64,000 nt of DNA, taken from the NCBI RefSeq assembly GCF_022662195.1, contig NZ_JAKMCS010000004.1, positions 248,001 to 312,000 of the forward strand, written 5' to 3'. Positions within the stretch are counted from its first letter, which is position 1. Each line of letters starts with the position of its first letter. A program made the translations under genes and the position numbers. Origin of the DNA: Aestuariivivens insulae (GTDB lineage Bacteria; Bacteroidota; Bacteroidia; Flavobacteriales; Flavobacteriaceae). The notes under the pieces are model-generated. The model was not told the origin of the DNA. It saw nothing but the letters and a program-made list of their open reading frames with translations, and ran no database searches. Shown piece after piece: positions 36,181-45,842 of the stretch.

Positions 36181-37053
36181 ATGATTAGTAAAAAACCTAC
36201 TTTAGAAAAGCTTAGCCCAAGCTTTGGAAGTTCTTTATTAATAAAACAGCATCTGGAAAAGGTAGATAAGATAAATGCATTTTGGCATTTTCATCCAGAG
36301 TTAGAGCTTGTATATATTAATAAAGGACAAGGTAAAACACATATTGGCAATCACTTATCGTATTTTAATAATAGTCAGCTTATTTTAATCGGTGCCAATT
36401 TGCCCCACAATGGTTTTGCAGACCGGTTAACGGCCAATGGTTCTGAAACCACTGTACAGTTTAAACAGGATTTCCTAGGGAAAGATTTTATAGAGATTCC
36501 AGAAATGGCCAATGTGGTAGCCTTGTTCGATAGGGCTAAAAAGGGGATTCGTTTTAAGATTGAAACTAAAGCTGTAATAGGTCCCAAAATTAATAAATTG
36601 ACTAAATATGAAGGGCTTGAGCGTGTTTTGAAGTTTTTGGATATCCTCAATTACTTGGCGAATACAGATGATTATACCTTATTGAATGCCGATGGTATTG
36701 CGTTAGAAATTAATCCGCAAGACAGCGATAAAATCAACGTGATATATCATTATGTGAATGCCAATTTTCAAAGGCATATCACTTTAGATGAAATCGCTAA
36801 TGAAGTGAGTATGACGGTACCCGCATTTTGCAGGTATTTTAAAAAAACAACGGGAAAAACATTTACGCAATTGGTTAATGAATATAGAGTTGTTCATGCC
36901 ACCAAGTTGTTAAATGAAAGCAAAATGAGTATTGCAGATGTTTGCTTCGAGTGCGGGTTCAATAATTTTTCCCATTTTAACAAACAATTTAATGAGATTG
37001 CTGGGAAGAGTGCCTCACAATACAGAAAGGAAATTAGGCAAATTATTCAATAA
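36181..37053 (+). CDS. AraC family transcriptional regulator with cupin sensor domain
   Basis: The protein (290 residues from this ATG) has an N-terminal cupin-like sensor (FWHFHPELELVYINKGQGKTHIG near residue 28) and a C-terminal AraC double helix-turn-helix (HITLDEIANEVSMTVPAFCRYFKK and MSIADVCFECGFNNFSHFNKQFN). The cupin suggests sugar or other small-molecule sensing. The frame is open to an ATG at 36136, but promoter-like boxes overlap that extension, so I start at MISKKPTLEKLS. It ends 2 nt before the convergent HD-domain gene. Its targets are not apparent. Confidence 0.88.
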   Translation: MISKKPTLEKLSPSFGSSLLIKQHLEKVDKINAFWHFHPELELVYINKGQGKTHIGNHLSYFNNSQLILIGANLPHNGFADRLTANGSETTVQFKQDFLGKDFIEIPEMANVVALFDRAKKGIRFKIETKAVIGPKINKLTKYEGLERVLKFLDILNYLANTDDYTLLNADGIALEINPQDSDKINVIYHYVNANFQRHITLDEIANEVSMTVPAFCRYFKKTTGKTFTQLVNEYRVVHATKLLNESKMSIADVCFECGFNNFSHFNKQFNEIAGKSASQYRKEIRQIIQ

Positions 37054-37055
37054 TC

Positions 37056-37712
37056 TTAAGCGTTTCCATCCCATTCGGCATAAAACTGATCGAGAAACTT
37101 TTCCATAAAGGCATGGCGTTTTGTAGCAATTTGTTTCCCCGTTTTGGTATTCATTTTGTCCTTAAGCAATAGAAGCTTTTCATAAAAATGATTAATGGTC
37201 GGGGCGGTTGAGGTTTTATACTCGGTTTTGCTTAGGCTTAAATTGGGTTTAATCGCAGGGTTGAAAAGTGGCCTGTTTTTAAATCCACCATAATTAAAGG
37301 CCCGGGCAACACCTATGGCGCCAATAGCATCAAGTCTATCGGCATCTTGGACAACTTTCAATTCTTCTGAAGTAAAAAGGGTTTCGTTGCCCAACGATTT
37401 GTTAAACGACATGTTCTCAATAATCTGGACGACATGTTCAATAATTTGCGAGTCAACATTCAATTTAAACAGAAATTCCCGGGCAATTTTAGGACCAATA
37501 CTATCATCACCATTATGAAATTTACTGTCTGCAATGTCATGCAATAAAGCGGCCAATTGTACCACAAGTAAATTTACGTTTTCGGTTTTGGAAATAAGCA
37601 AGGCATTACGGTATACGCGTTGTGTATGAAACCAGTCGTGCCCACCTTCGGCATTGGCAAGGGTTTGTTTTACAAAAGAAATGGTGTTATTTATAATTTC
37701 TTCCGTAGACAT
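37056..37712 (-). CDS. HD domain phosphohydrolase
   Basis: This 218-residue protein has the HD metal-binding pattern: His29 in GGHDWFHTQRVYRNAL, His58-Asp59 in AALLHDIADSKF, and Asp near 132 in DADRLDAIGAIG. It resembles YedJ/YpgQ-type nucleotide or pyrophosphate hydrolases. It lies 5 nt downstream of the acyl-ACP desaturase gene and is probably the last gene of a plsC-desaturase-HD operon. The substrate cannot be named. Confidence 0.87.
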   Translation of the reverse strand: MSTEEIINNTISFVKQTLANAEGGHDWFHTQRVYRNALLISKTENVNLLVVQLAALLHDIADSKFHNGDDSIGPKIAREFLFKLNVDSQIIEHVVQIIENMSFNKSLGNETLFTSEELKVVQDADRLDAIGAIGVARAFNYGGFKNRPLFNPAIKPNLSLSKTEYKTSTAPTINHFYEKLLLLKDKMNTKTGKQIATKRHAFMEKFLDQFYAEWDGNA

Positions 37713-37717
37713 ATAAC

Positions 37718-38710
37718 TTATTTTGCAATAGCAGGTTCAACCCATTTAAACTGATAGGAGTTTTCAGGAATTTTAATTCTATCTGCTAAACGGTACATTC
37801 TGTTAGGAAGCGCCATTAAGTAGTCTCTTGCTTTTTCGGCTTCGTCGTTTAGGTTGGTAATTTTATCAATTTCCCAACGGTTAATTAACTTTTGCAAAAT
37901 GTCTACATAATCTTTAGAGGTGTAAACCCCAATACGCTGAGCTGTATTTGAAAACTCTTCGAAGGCTGTGCTTATTTTTCCTCCAGATTCCCTTAAAAAA
38001 TGAGCAGGCATCGTAATTTTCTGCTTCATCATATCATGAAATGCCATCATCATTTGGCTAGGATCTACTTTAAAAATACGTTCTACAAACTCTGAATAGG
38101 CATTATGGTGGCGCATTTCGTCTCCAGAAATAATTTGGCACATTTTCCCTAACTGTTTGTTGCCATTTTTCTTGGCGAGTTTAGCAACACGGTTATGCGA
38201 AATATAAGTGGCCAATTCTTGAAAACTGGTATAGACAAAGTTTTTATAGGGATCTCTATCGGTGCCAATATCAAATCCATCAGAAATTAGGTATTGCGTG
38301 GTTTTTTCTATTTCACGCATATTAACGCGTCCCGATAGGTAAAGGTATTTATTGAGCACATCGCCATGACGGTTTTCTTCCCCTGTCCAATGTTTTACCC
38401 ATTTAGACCATGCATTTTTGCTATCTACTTGGTCAACACCTTCAACTTCCATAAGCCAAGACTCATAGGTTGGTAAGGCTTCTTCGGTAATCATATCGCC
38501 AACCAAAACCACCCAAAAGTCATAGGGCAATTCTTTAGAGAGCTCTCTAATTTCTTTTACTTCTTCAAAGAAAGAATCGCTTTCAGAATTAGGCAAAAAA
38601 TCGGTAGGTTGCCATATTTGTTCTATGGGTATTAAGTACTTTTTTATTAAAGCTTCTACGTCTTTTTCCAAAAACTGCATTACTTCCAATCTCACATTCT
38701 TTAACGACAT
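37718..38710 (-). CDS. Acyl-ACP desaturase (stearoyl-ACP delta-9 type)
   Basis: This 330-residue ferritin-like di-iron enzyme introduces a double bond into acyl-ACP chains, controlling membrane fluidity. The two iron-binding EXXH-type motifs are GEENRHGDVLNKY near residue 112 and SGDEMRHHNAYSEF near 201, with further glutamates in helices before them. It is the plant-like soluble type, which occurs in many flavobacteria. It lies 9 nt downstream of the acyltransferase gene, which supports a joint role in phospholipid acyl-chain composition. Confidence 0.93.
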   Translation of the reverse strand: MSLKNVRLEVMQFLEKDVEALIKKYLIPIEQIWQPTDFLPNSESDSFFEEVKEIRELSKELPYDFWVVLVGDMITEEALPTYESWLMEVEGVDQVDSKNAWSKWVKHWTGEENRHGDVLNKYLYLSGRVNMREIEKTTQYLISDGFDIGTDRDPYKNFVYTSFQELATYISHNRVAKLAKKNGNKQLGKMCQIISGDEMRHHNAYSEFVERIFKVDPSQMMMAFHDMMKQKITMPAHFLRESGGKISTAFEEFSNTAQRIGVYTSKDYVDILQKLINRWEIDKITNLNDEAEKARDYLMALPNRMYRLADRIKIPENSYQFKWVEPAIAK

Positions 38711-38719
38711 ATAAGTATT

Positions 38720-39457
38720 TTAAGGGTGTATATCTTTTTTAATGGTGGTCTCTATAGTTTCTAAGAGATCCTTTTTATTGGCAAAGGTAGCCAATTCTAA
38801 TGGTTTATGTACGGTAAAGGTGATATGAGTTCCAAGTCCCATAGGGAATTTACCGTATTGTAGCATTTTCCATGAGTTGTTTATTGAAATGGGAACTATT
38901 AAGGCCGATGGGATTTTTTTAAACAGCATTTCCAGGCCTTTGGTTTGGAAGGGTTTGGGGACGCCGTTTTTACTTCGGGTGCCTTCTGGAAAAATAACGG
39001 CCGCTCGGTTGTTGGCTTCAATGTACTCTCCAAATTTCATAATAGCTGGTAAGGACTGTCGTGGATTTTTTCTGTCGATTAAAACCGAACCTCCATGACG
39101 CAAGTTGTAGGATACACTGGGGATGCCTTTGCCCAACTCCATTTTACTAATGAATTTGGCGTGGTGTTTACGCATATACCACATAATAGGAGAAATGTCG
39201 TATAAACTCTGGTGATTGGCTACGATTATAAGGGGCTTCTCTGTACTTATATGGTGCGGATTGTTAAAGGTGAATCGGGTGCCTAAAACATGGGTGCATT
39301 TTAACAGACAAAACTGTAAAATGTCAACACTTACTTTATGGGCCTGATAACCTAAGACGTTAAAACAAAACCATTGTATGGGATGAAAAATAACAAGCGT
39401 TAATCCGAATAACAGATAATAAATACAGGTTAATGGGTATGACAAGACTTTTAGCAT
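38720..39457 (-). CDS. plsC: 1-acyl-sn-glycerol-3-phosphate acyltransferase
   Basis: This 245-residue membrane-associated enzyme adds the second acyl chain to lysophosphatidate. The acyltransferase motif I is VANHQSLYDISPI near residue 77 (NHxxxxD form) and motif III is FPEGTRSKNG near 160. An N-terminal hydrophobic segment (YLLFGLTLVIFHPIQWF) should anchor it to the inner membrane. It is the first gene of an operon with the acyl-ACP desaturase, which probably determines the unsaturation of the lipids it makes. Confidence 0.92.
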   Translation of the reverse strand: MLKVLSYPLTCIYYLLFGLTLVIFHPIQWFCFNVLGYQAHKVSVDILQFCLLKCTHVLGTRFTFNNPHHISTEKPLIIVANHQSLYDISPIMWYMRKHHAKFISKMELGKGIPSVSYNLRHGGSVLIDRKNPRQSLPAIMKFGEYIEANNRAAVIFPEGTRSKNGVPKPFQTKGLEMLFKKIPSALIVPISINNSWKMLQYGKFPMGLGTHITFTVHKPLELATFANKKDLLETIETTIKKDIHP

Positions 39458-39482
39458 GCCCCAAAAATAAATAAACTAGGAG

Positions 39483-39878
39483 TTAGAACACAGCAACACA
39501 GCTGTTATTTTCACATTTAATGTCTATTGGTTTGGCAGCCAATGAGCAATCGGAAACAATGCCCCATTTTTGGTTATACTTATGTTCCTGAGCATTATAA
39601 TCTTGAACCTTTGATTCAAGTGCATTCACATCTATTGAGGTGGAATAGATGAGGTAGCTCCAAGGGCCGCCACAAGGCTTACTACCAAAGGCGATAAATT
39701 TACATTCGGAGGTTTCGTTACAAATTGAGGTGCTTGCTAGGGCTTCAACTTCAGATTTAAAATCTTGTAATTGGGCAAGTTCCTGTTCTTGGGTTAATGG
39801 TGTGTCATCATCGCATTGAAAAGCGGTAAAACTTAAACAAATAAGGAGTAAAATAGCGGTAAAGAAAGACTTTTTCAT
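39483..39878 (-). CDS. Small Cys-containing lipoprotein, hypothetical
   Basis: This 131-residue protein has a lipoprotein-like signal (LLLICLSFTAFQC). The mature part carries five cysteines (SICNETSECKFIAFGSKPCGGPW and later DCSLAAKPIDIKCENNSC), which probably form disulfides. I recall similar small flavobacterial lipoproteins with the KPCGGPW motif but no known function. It stands alone between plsC and the bacilliredoxin gene, all on the minus strand. Confidence 0.7.
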   Translation of the reverse strand: MKKSFFTAILLLICLSFTAFQCDDDTPLTQEQELAQLQDFKSEVEALASTSICNETSECKFIAFGSKPCGGPWSYLIYSTSIDVNALESKVQDYNAQEHKYNQKWGIVSDCSLAAKPIDIKCENNSCVAVF

Positions 39879-39932
39879 AGCGCTTTTTTACCTAATAGAT
39901 GTTCAAATAATTAAAAGGTTGCGTGGGGACAT

Positions 39933-39977
39933 AAAAAACCACGATTTCCTTCTATTTATAAAGAACAAACGTGGTTT
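39933..39977 (-). terminator. Probable terminator after the bacilliredoxin gene
   Basis: On the minus strand AAACCACG pairs with CGTGGTTT and a run of six T follows. The loop is long (26 nt), which weakens the case. Confidence 0.4.
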
Positions 39978-40034
39978 AATTTTATCAATTGGGTATCCCC
40001 TTTCTCTTTGGAGATGGGATAGCGAAAGAGGCTT

Positions 40035-40445
40035 CTAACAATGTTCGTTATAAGCATCCATTAAATTTTCGGCAATAAGCTCTGCTGGGCGCCCTTCAAT
40101 GTGATGTCGCTCTAGCATATGTACCAATTCGCCATCTTTAAATAAGGCCATACTTGGCGAGCTTGGAGGAAAGGGGATCATATACTCCCTTGCTTTCTCA
40201 ACCGCTTCTCTATCAACACCGGCAAAAACCGTAACAATATGGTCTGGGCGTTTGGCATTCTGCAAGCTTAATCTAGCGCCAGGGCGTGCATTGGCAGCGG
40301 CACAACCACAAACCGAGTTTACGACAACTAATGTGGTACCTGTTTTTGCTAAAGCAGCATCTACTTGATCTGCTGTTTGTAATTCTTCAAATCCAACACT
40401 GGTTAAATCCTCGCGCATTGGTTTCACTAATTCTGCTGGGTACAT
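40035..40445 (-). CDS. BrxA/BrxB family bacilliredoxin
   Basis: This 136-residue thioredoxin-fold protein of the YphP/YqiW family has the redox motif Cys46-Gly-Cys48 in VNSVCGCAAANARPG. In Firmicutes the family removes bacillithiol from oxidised proteins, and many Bacteroidota also make bacillithiol. PFPPSSPSMALFKDGELVHMLERHHIEG is typical of the second half. The gene is single. Function by family is secure, while thiol partner use in this organism is inferred. Confidence 0.92.
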   Translation of the reverse strand: MYPAELVKPMREDLTSVGFEELQTADQVDAALAKTGTTLVVVNSVCGCAAANARPGARLSLQNAKRPDHIVTVFAGVDREAVEKAREYMIPFPPSSPSMALFKDGELVHMLERHHIEGRPAELIAENLMDAYNEHC

Positions 40446-40563
40446 ATTTTTAAATTTTAATAATTAACGTTTTAGGACTGCAAAGATACCAATTGTGTAA
40501 CAAAAACACGAGGTAATCAACTAACTAATATTATATTTACCGATAAATAAAATTGATGATTAC

Positions 40564-41307
40564 ATGAGTTTTTCAAAATGGATAGGAGCAGCTTTGGGGT
40601 GGTCTTTTGGAGGCCCTATTGGGGCTATTATAGGGCTGGCCGTTGGTGGTATGGTAGATTCTATAGGTAAGGATGCCAGCTATAAATATGAGCCACAACA
40701 ACCCTATCGACGACAACCTGTTACACAGCCAGGCGATTTCGAAGTAAGTTTACTCATTTTAGCCTCCATAGTCATTAAGGCCGATGGCAAACAGGACCAA
40801 CGCGAATTGGATTTTGTGCGCCAACAGTTCGTTGGCATGTATGGTAAAGAGCGTGCCAACCATGCATTTCGTTTGTTTAAGGAAATAAATAAGCAAAAAA
40901 ATATTTCTACCAGGCAAGTCTGTTTGCAAATTAGGCAGATGATGCAGCACCCATCGCGATTACAACTTATTCATTTTTTATTTGGCATAGCCAAAGCCGA
41001 TGGTATGGTTACCCAAGACGAAGAGCAACAAATCCATATCATGGCAGGTTATTTGGGTATTAGCACGGCAGATTACGAAAGTATTAAGGCCATGTTTTAT
41101 AACAGTAGCGACAATGCCTATAAGATTTTGGAAGTTGAAAAAACGGCTACTGACGACGCTATTAAAAAGGCCTATCGTAAAATGGCCAAAAAATACCACC
41201 CCGATAAGGTTATTCACCTTGGGGAAGAACACCGCAACGGGGCCGAAGAAAAATTTAGACAAGTACAAGCGGCTTACGAGCAATTGCAGAAGGAGCGAGG
41301 GTTTTAG
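40564..41307 (+). CDS. TerB-like domain / J-domain protein (DjlA-like co-chaperone)
   Basis: In this 247-residue protein a Gly-rich, possibly membrane-associated start ([24 protein letters not shown]) leads into a TerB-like helical domain (about 60-170). A C-terminal J-domain (about 182-247) has the HPD tripeptide near residue 213 in [14 protein letters not shown]. It should stimulate a DnaK-type chaperone, like E. coli DjlA. A strong hairpin follows. The convergent gene beyond it is unrelated. Confidence 0.9.
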   Translation: MSFSKWIGAALGWSFGGPIGAIIGLAVGGMVDSIGKDASYKYEPQQPYRRQPVTQPGDFEVSLLILASIVIKADGKQDQRELDFVRQQFVGMYGKERANHAFRLFKEINKQKNISTRQVCLQIRQMMQHPSRLQLIHFLFGIAKADGMVTQDEEQQIHIMAGYLGISTADYESIKAMFYNSSDNAYKILEVEKTATDDAIKKAYRKMAKKYHPDKVIHLGEEHRNGAEEKFRQVQAAYEQLQKERGF

Positions 41308-41331
41308 AATTTTTAACTTGAAGAAAAAAAT

Positions 41332-41368
41332 AAAGCCCAACTAATCTTTAACTGATTAGTTGGGCTTT
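41332..41368. terminator. Bidirectional hairpin terminator
   Basis: AAAGCCCAACTAATC and GATTAGTTGGGCTTT form a perfect 15-bp stem with a 7-nt loop. It lies between the convergent djlA-like gene and the small minus-strand gene at 41392. Confidence 0.85.
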
Positions 41369-41391
41369 AGTATTTTTAAGTATAAGAAAGG

Positions 41392-41631
41392 TTATTTACT
41401 TATATAAATTCTTGTTTCCTCTCCCTTATCAAAAATCATTACGATTTCATGTTTTGTGTTAAGATATACAGATTTTAACTCCCAACCTTCAGCCTTAGAG
41501 GTTTCTATTAAGCATTTACGAACATCTGGGTTGAATAGGTTTAACTTGGTGTTTAGGGTCATGTCGTCTGCTTTTACATTAAAAGACAATAAAAGCAAAA
41601 CTGTAGCGAATAATAATTGTAACTTTTTCAT
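41392..41631 (-). CDS. Small secreted hypothetical protein
   Basis: This 79-residue protein has a clear signal peptide (KKLQLLFATVLLLLSFNVKAD). The mature 55 residues (MTLNTKLNLFNPDVRKCLIE, then LKSVYLNTKHEIVMIFDKGE) contain one cysteine. I do not recognise a family. It is monocistronic and ends at a shared terminator. Confidence 0.6.
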   Translation of the reverse strand: MKKLQLLFATVLLLLSFNVKADDMTLNTKLNLFNPDVRKCLIETSKAEGWELKSVYLNTKHEIVMIFDKGEETRIYISK

Positions 41632-41860
41632 AACGATTTGGGTTTTAGTGAATTATTACAATACAAGATTATAGCATACCATTTTAATTGCTAAAAAAAA
41701 TGGTTGATTTTCAGTTTTTTACCGTTCATTCAACGATTACTCCGTGAAGTGTTTATTTTTTCGGATGAAATAACCCGAAAAAATAAGTTGTATATGGTTG
41801 GTTTTTAGAGGATTTGCTTCAAAAAAAAGATGCTGTTGTAAGATTCCAAATCAATGATTT

Positions 41861-42880
41861 TTATTCTTCAAAGACTACTGTAGATTGCTCTTTGTTTACT
41901 GTTAACTTAATGGGTTTTCCCAAAATTAAGGCCCGATTGTCTTTTTCATGACCTGCCGGCATGTTAAAGGCTATGGGAAAATCGTAATCGGCTAAAGCAT
42001 CTAAGATAAGTTGCTCAATAGAGGTGCCCCAAAGGGTTGTGTTTTTTCTAAGCTTGGTCATGTCACCAACAATTAGGCCTTTGCAATTATCAAAATAACC
42101 CGCTCGTTTTAAGCTTTGCAACATACGGTCTATATGGTATTTATATTCGCCTATTTCCTCAATAAATAGAATCTTTCCAGAAGTATCTATACTGGTTTTA
42201 GAACCCAGCATGGTATGCAACATGGTTAGATTGCCACCAACCAACTGGCCAGAAGCTTGCCCAGTTCTGTTGTATTTCGATCCTTTTAAGGTATAGTGCA
42301 ATGCATTTCCAAAAAGGGCTTCTTTAAACGTAGCGATAGTTTCTTCAATTGTACTCAAATCGTCCGGTATGCTAGTGCACATCATGGCGTGGATGCTTTC
42401 AATACCTTCGTTATGGATTTGATTATGGAGCGCAGTGATATCGGAATAACCAATAACCCATTTAGGGTTTGCTTTAAACTTCGTCCAATTGAGCTTATCT
42501 AAAACCCTAACGGTACCATAGCCACCTCGAGCGCACCAAATGGCTTTAATTTTAGGATCGTCCAAGGCTTTTTGCAAGTCTTCACAACGTTCGTCATCGG
42601 TGCCAGCGAAATGGTTGGCTTGGTTGAACACGTGTTTCCCAACTGTGGCATGGAGCCCCCAACTTTTTAGTAATGCTTTAGCTTGATCGATTTCTTGGGT
42701 TCTATTATTGAGGATCCCTGAAGGCGCTACAATAGCAACCGTATCGCCTGCTTTTAAATATGGTGGTTGTATCAAAGTGGTTACGTGTTTTGTTGATGCT
42801 GTATTTTGTGCTGCAATCGGTTTTATTCCGAAGAAAAAAACAGCACAAATTAAACTAATGCTCAGTAGGTTTTTAGACAT
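41861..42880 (-). CDS. LD-carboxypeptidase (S66 family, LdcA)
   Basis: This exported serine peptidase removes D-alanine from tetrapeptide stems in peptidoglycan recycling or wall remodelling. From ATG 42880 the protein is 339 residues with a signal peptide (SISLICAVFFFGIKPIAAQ). The S66 nucleophile is in WVIGYSDITALHNQ near residue 145. AIWCARGGYGTVRVL and GGNLTMLHTMLGS are conserved, and the Glu/His partners lie in the C-terminal half (MPAGHEKDNRALILG). An earlier ATG at 42895 adds five residues before the signal peptide and is less likely. Export suggests a periplasmic rather than a cytoplasmic recycling role. Confidence 0.88.
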   Translation of the reverse strand: MSKNLLSISLICAVFFFGIKPIAAQNTASTKHVTTLIQPPYLKAGDTVAIVAPSGILNNRTQEIDQAKALLKSWGLHATVGKHVFNQANHFAGTDDERCEDLQKALDDPKIKAIWCARGGYGTVRVLDKLNWTKFKANPKWVIGYSDITALHNQIHNEGIESIHAMMCTSIPDDLSTIEETIATFKEALFGNALHYTLKGSKYNRTGQASGQLVGGNLTMLHTMLGSKTSIDTSGKILFIEEIGEYKYHIDRMLQSLKRAGYFDNCKGLIVGDMTKLRKNTTLWGTSIEQLILDALADYDFPIAFNMPAGHEKDNRALILGKPIKLTVNKEQSTVVFEE

Positions 42881-42958
42881 ACTGTAAATGTACATTTTTT
42901 TTCACACGTTTAAATTTAATAATTATAAACCATAGGTTAATTATGAAATTTAAACGAA

Positions 42959-43005
42959 TGTAAACACTTCATTCTCGAATTTAAAATTTGTAAACACTCG
43001 TTTCT
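42959..43005. promoter_or_regulatory. Direct repeat TGTAAACACT upstream of metG
   Basis: TGTAAACACT plus a similar TTCT-ending tail occurs at 42959-42975 and 42989-43005 (14 of 17 positions the same), 30 bp apart. A -7-like TACTTTTA follows at 43025-43032. The spacing of about three helical turns would suit a regulator-binding site for metG or the divergent ldcA-type gene. Confidence 0.3.
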
Positions 43006-43105
43006 AAATCGCTGTTAAAATGTGTACTTTTACGGCCTTAAACAAATTAAGTTAGACGTGTTTTGTTTCCTTGAGTACGCTAGACCTGACATAATAAATT
43101 AAAAA

Positions 43106-45214
43106 ATGAATAAACCAAAACGACCTGCCTCGCCGTCAGGCAGGTATACCATTACCACCGCATTACCATATACTAACGGTCCTATTCATATTGGGCATTT
43201 AGCAGGGGTATATGTGCCAGCCGATATTTATGCACGCTATTTAAGGTTAACAGGACATGATGTCGCCTTTATTGGGGGTAGCGACGAGCACGGTGTGCCT
43301 ATTACCATTAAGGCTAAAAAAGAAGGTGTATCGCCACAGGATATCGTTGATAAATACCATGCCATTATTAAAAAATCGTTTGAGGATTTTGGTATTACTT
43401 ACGATAATTATTCTCGTACGTCGGCGCCTATTCATCATAAAACAGCATCAGAATTTTTTAAAACCTTATATGATAAAGGCGAGTTTATTGAAGAAACTAC
43501 AGAGCAACTTTACGACGAGCAGGCCAACCAGTTTTTAGCCGATAGGTTTGTAATTGGTACTTGCCCTAAATGTGGTAACGAAGAGAGCTATGGCGATCAG
43601 TGTGAAAATTGTGGAACAAGTCATAATGCTACCGATTTAATTAATCCTAAGTCGGCATTAACAGGTAATACACCAACTTTAAAGCAAACCAAACACTGGT
43701 TTCTGCCTTTAGATAAGCATGAGGATTTTTTGAAAGAATGGATTTTAGAAGGGCATAAAAAAGATTGGAAACCTAATGTGTACGGACAGGTAAAATCGTG
43801 GATTGACGATGGATTGCGTCCGCGTGCCGTAACGCGCGATCTGGATTGGGGTATTCCTGTGCCAGTTGAAGGCGGAGAAGGCAAAGTGCTTTACGTATGG
43901 TTCGACGCTCCTATAGGTTATATTTCATCAACTATTGAATGGGCCGAACGTGAAGGAAAAAATTGGGAGCCTTATTGGAAAGATGAAGAGACTAAGCTAG
44001 TGCATTTTATAGGAAAGGATAATATTGTATTTCACTGTATTATTTTCCCAGCAATGTTAAAGGCTGAAGGTTCTTATATTTTACCCGATAATGTACCGGC
44101 CAATGAATTTTTAAACCTGGAAGGCAATAAACTATCCACATCAAAAAACTGGGCGGTTTGGTTACCAGAATATTTAGAGGAGTTTCCAGGGCAGCAAGAT
44201 GTGTTGCGTTACGCCTTAAACGCCAATGCGCCTGAAACCAAGGACAACGATTTTACGTGGAAAGATTTCCAGGCCAGAAACAATAACGAATTAGTGGCCA
44301 TTTTTGGAAATTTTATAAACCGAGTGGTCGTATTGACCAATAAATACTATAACGGTATTGTGCCAGAACCTTCTGAGTTTTCACAAGTAGATGAAGAGAC
44401 ATTGGCTGCAGTAAAAGCCTATCCTAATGTTATAGCGAGCTCTATTGAGCGTTACCGATTTAGGGAAGCAGGGCAGGAATTGATGAATTTAGCCCGATTG
44501 GGAAATAAATATTTAGCCGATGAAGAGCCGTGGAAGGTAATTAAAGTAGATGAAGCCCGCACACAAACTATCATGTATGTTGCGCTTCAAATTGCTTCGG
44601 CGTTGGCAACCCTGTGCGAACCGTTTTTACCATTTACTTCCGAAAAGTTAAAGAACATCCTTAATGTCAGTTCTAGTGATGTGACACAGGCGCATAGTAT
44701 CGAGAACACTTGGAACGACATTTCAACAAAAGAAGTGTTGCTACCAGCAGGACACCAAATAGGAAAGGCAGAATTACTGTTCAGTAAAATAGAGGATGAA
44801 ACCATCCAAAAACAGTTGGATAAGCTTGAAGCTAGTAAAAAGGCCAATGAGGCTGCCAATAAAACGGTAGAGCCACAAAAAGAGACTATCACTTTTGAGG
44901 ACTTTACAAAACTGGATATTCGGGTAGGCACCATTTTAGAGGCCGAAAAAATGCCAAAGACCAAAAAACTGCTTAAACTTAAAGTGGACACAGGTATTGA
45001 TGTGCGTACTATTGTTTCTGGTATTGCAGAAAGTTTTACCGCCGAAGAAGTGGTGGGCAAACGCGTAACGGTTTTGGTAAACCTTGCACCAAGAGCTTTA
45101 CGTGGCGTGGAAAGTCAGGGTATGATCTTAATGACCGAAACGCCAGAAGGTAAGTTGGTTTTTGTAAATCCAGACAGTGGTAATGAGGTTGCCAATGGGT
45201 TGCCAATAAGTTAA
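43106..45214 (+). CDS. metG: Methionyl-tRNA synthetase, with repeat-derived N-terminal insertion
   Basis: This 702-residue enzyme charges tRNA(Met). HIGH is at residues 28-31 ([11 protein letters not shown]). The zinc knuckle is [18 protein letters not shown] near 153-176, KLSTSKNW near 343 is the KMSKS element, and a C-terminal tRNA-binding (EMAP/Trbp111-like) domain lies at about 595-702. After MNKPKR the frame contains PASPSGR before the conserved [12 protein letters not shown]. These seven codons are encoded by the palindrome at 43123-43145 and are absent from typical family members, where KR runs straight into YTIT. The insert precedes the Rossmann fold, so activity is probably retained. 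A worn repeat (43058-43092) lies in the leader. Confidence 0.96.
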   Translation: MNKPKRPASPSGRYTITTALPYTNGPIHIGHLAGVYVPADIYARYLRLTGHDVAFIGGSDEHGVPITIKAKKEGVSPQDIVDKYHAIIKKSFEDFGITYDNYSRTSAPIHHKTASEFFKTLYDKGEFIEETTEQLYDEQANQFLADRFVIGTCPKCGNEESYGDQCENCGTSHNATDLINPKSALTGNTPTLKQTKHWFLPLDKHEDFLKEWILEGHKKDWKPNVYGQVKSWIDDGLRPRAVTRDLDWGIPVPVEGGEGKVLYVWFDAPIGYISSTIEWAEREGKNWEPYWKDEETKLVHFIGKDNIVFHCIIFPAMLKAEGSYILPDNVPANEFLNLEGNKLSTSKNWAVWLPEYLEEFPGQQDVLRYALNANAPETKDNDFTWKDFQARNNNELVAIFGNFINRVVVLTNKYYNGIVPEPSEFSQVDEETLAAVKAYPNVIASSIERYRFREAGQELMNLARLGNKYLADEEPWKVIKVDEARTQTIMYVALQIASALATLCEPFLPFTSEKLKNILNVSSSDVTQAHSIENTWNDISTKEVLLPAGHQIGKAELLFSKIEDETIQKQLDKLEASKKANEAANKTVEPQKETITFEDFTKLDIRVGTILEAEKMPKTKKLLKLKVDTGIDVRTIVSGIAESFTAEEVVGKRVTVLVNLAPRALRGVESQGMILMTETPEGKLVFVNPDSGNEVANGLPIS
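43123..43145. repeat. ACCTGCC...GGCAGGT palindrome within metG
   Basis: This 23-nt palindrome in codons 6-14 of metG is nearly identical to the intergenic copy at 35894-35916. The net insertion is 21 nt and keeps the reading frame. Confidence 0.8.
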
Positions 45215-45368
45215 TTCCTTGTTAAGATAATTTAATGGTTAAAAATTAAGGCCTTCATTATCAGCAGGGTGTATTCTTTTTCTATTTAAAGGAGTGGTTA
45301 TCTTTTTAGTTAGACATCTAAAAGCATAGGTAAATTCGTATATTTATTCAGTTTTAAATATATAACAT

Positions 45369-45839
45369 ATGAAACGAATTACTTTATTGCTTATTGCCAT
45401 TACCGTGTTTTCCTGTGGTACATCAAAAACGGTAAGAGCGTCTAAAAAAGAGATTAAAGGAACATGGGTTTTAAACACTATAAAATATAGTGCTTTAGGA
45501 ACTTTTAATGTGACCTTGTTAAATGATGCTTCAAAAGAATGCTTTGAAGGCAGTGTTTGGAGTTTTGTCCCTAATAATAATACGGGAACCTATGCCATTA
45601 GCAAATCCGATTGTTCTACAGGAATGCGTTATTTCAACTTTACCATTCAAGAAGTAGACGAGCAAACAGGACTTTATAATTTTCTGTTGAAGCCAACCAA
45701 TGAAAAAAAGAAATCGGATACCAATCAAGGGTTCCGATTAAAACTAACGAACCTGTCTGCAACGACTATGCAGTGGCAGCAAACAGTTTACGTAGATGGA
45801 AAGCCATTTATTATTAATATGAATTTTGTTAAACAATAA
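45369..45839 (+). CDS. Lipocalin-like lipoprotein
   Basis: This 156-residue protein has a lipobox (AITVFSC, Cys16). The mature part (EIKGTWVLNTIKYSALG, VWSFVPNNNTGTYAI, TMQWQQTVYVDGKPFIINM) has the GxW start and alternating strands of lipocalin-like Bacteroidota lipoproteins. It lies 3 nt before the OmpA-type gene and is probably co-transcribed with it. Similar pairs of lipocalin-like and OmpA lipoproteins occur in flavobacteria. A ligand cannot be named. Confidence 0.8.
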   Translation: MKRITLLLIAITVFSCGTSKTVRASKKEIKGTWVLNTIKYSALGTFNVTLLNDASKECFEGSVWSFVPNNNTGTYAISKSDCSTGMRYFNFTIQEVDEQTGLYNFLLKPTNEKKKSDTNQGFRLKLTNLSATTMQWQQTVYVDGKPFIINMNFVKQ

Positions 45840-45842
45840 GAT

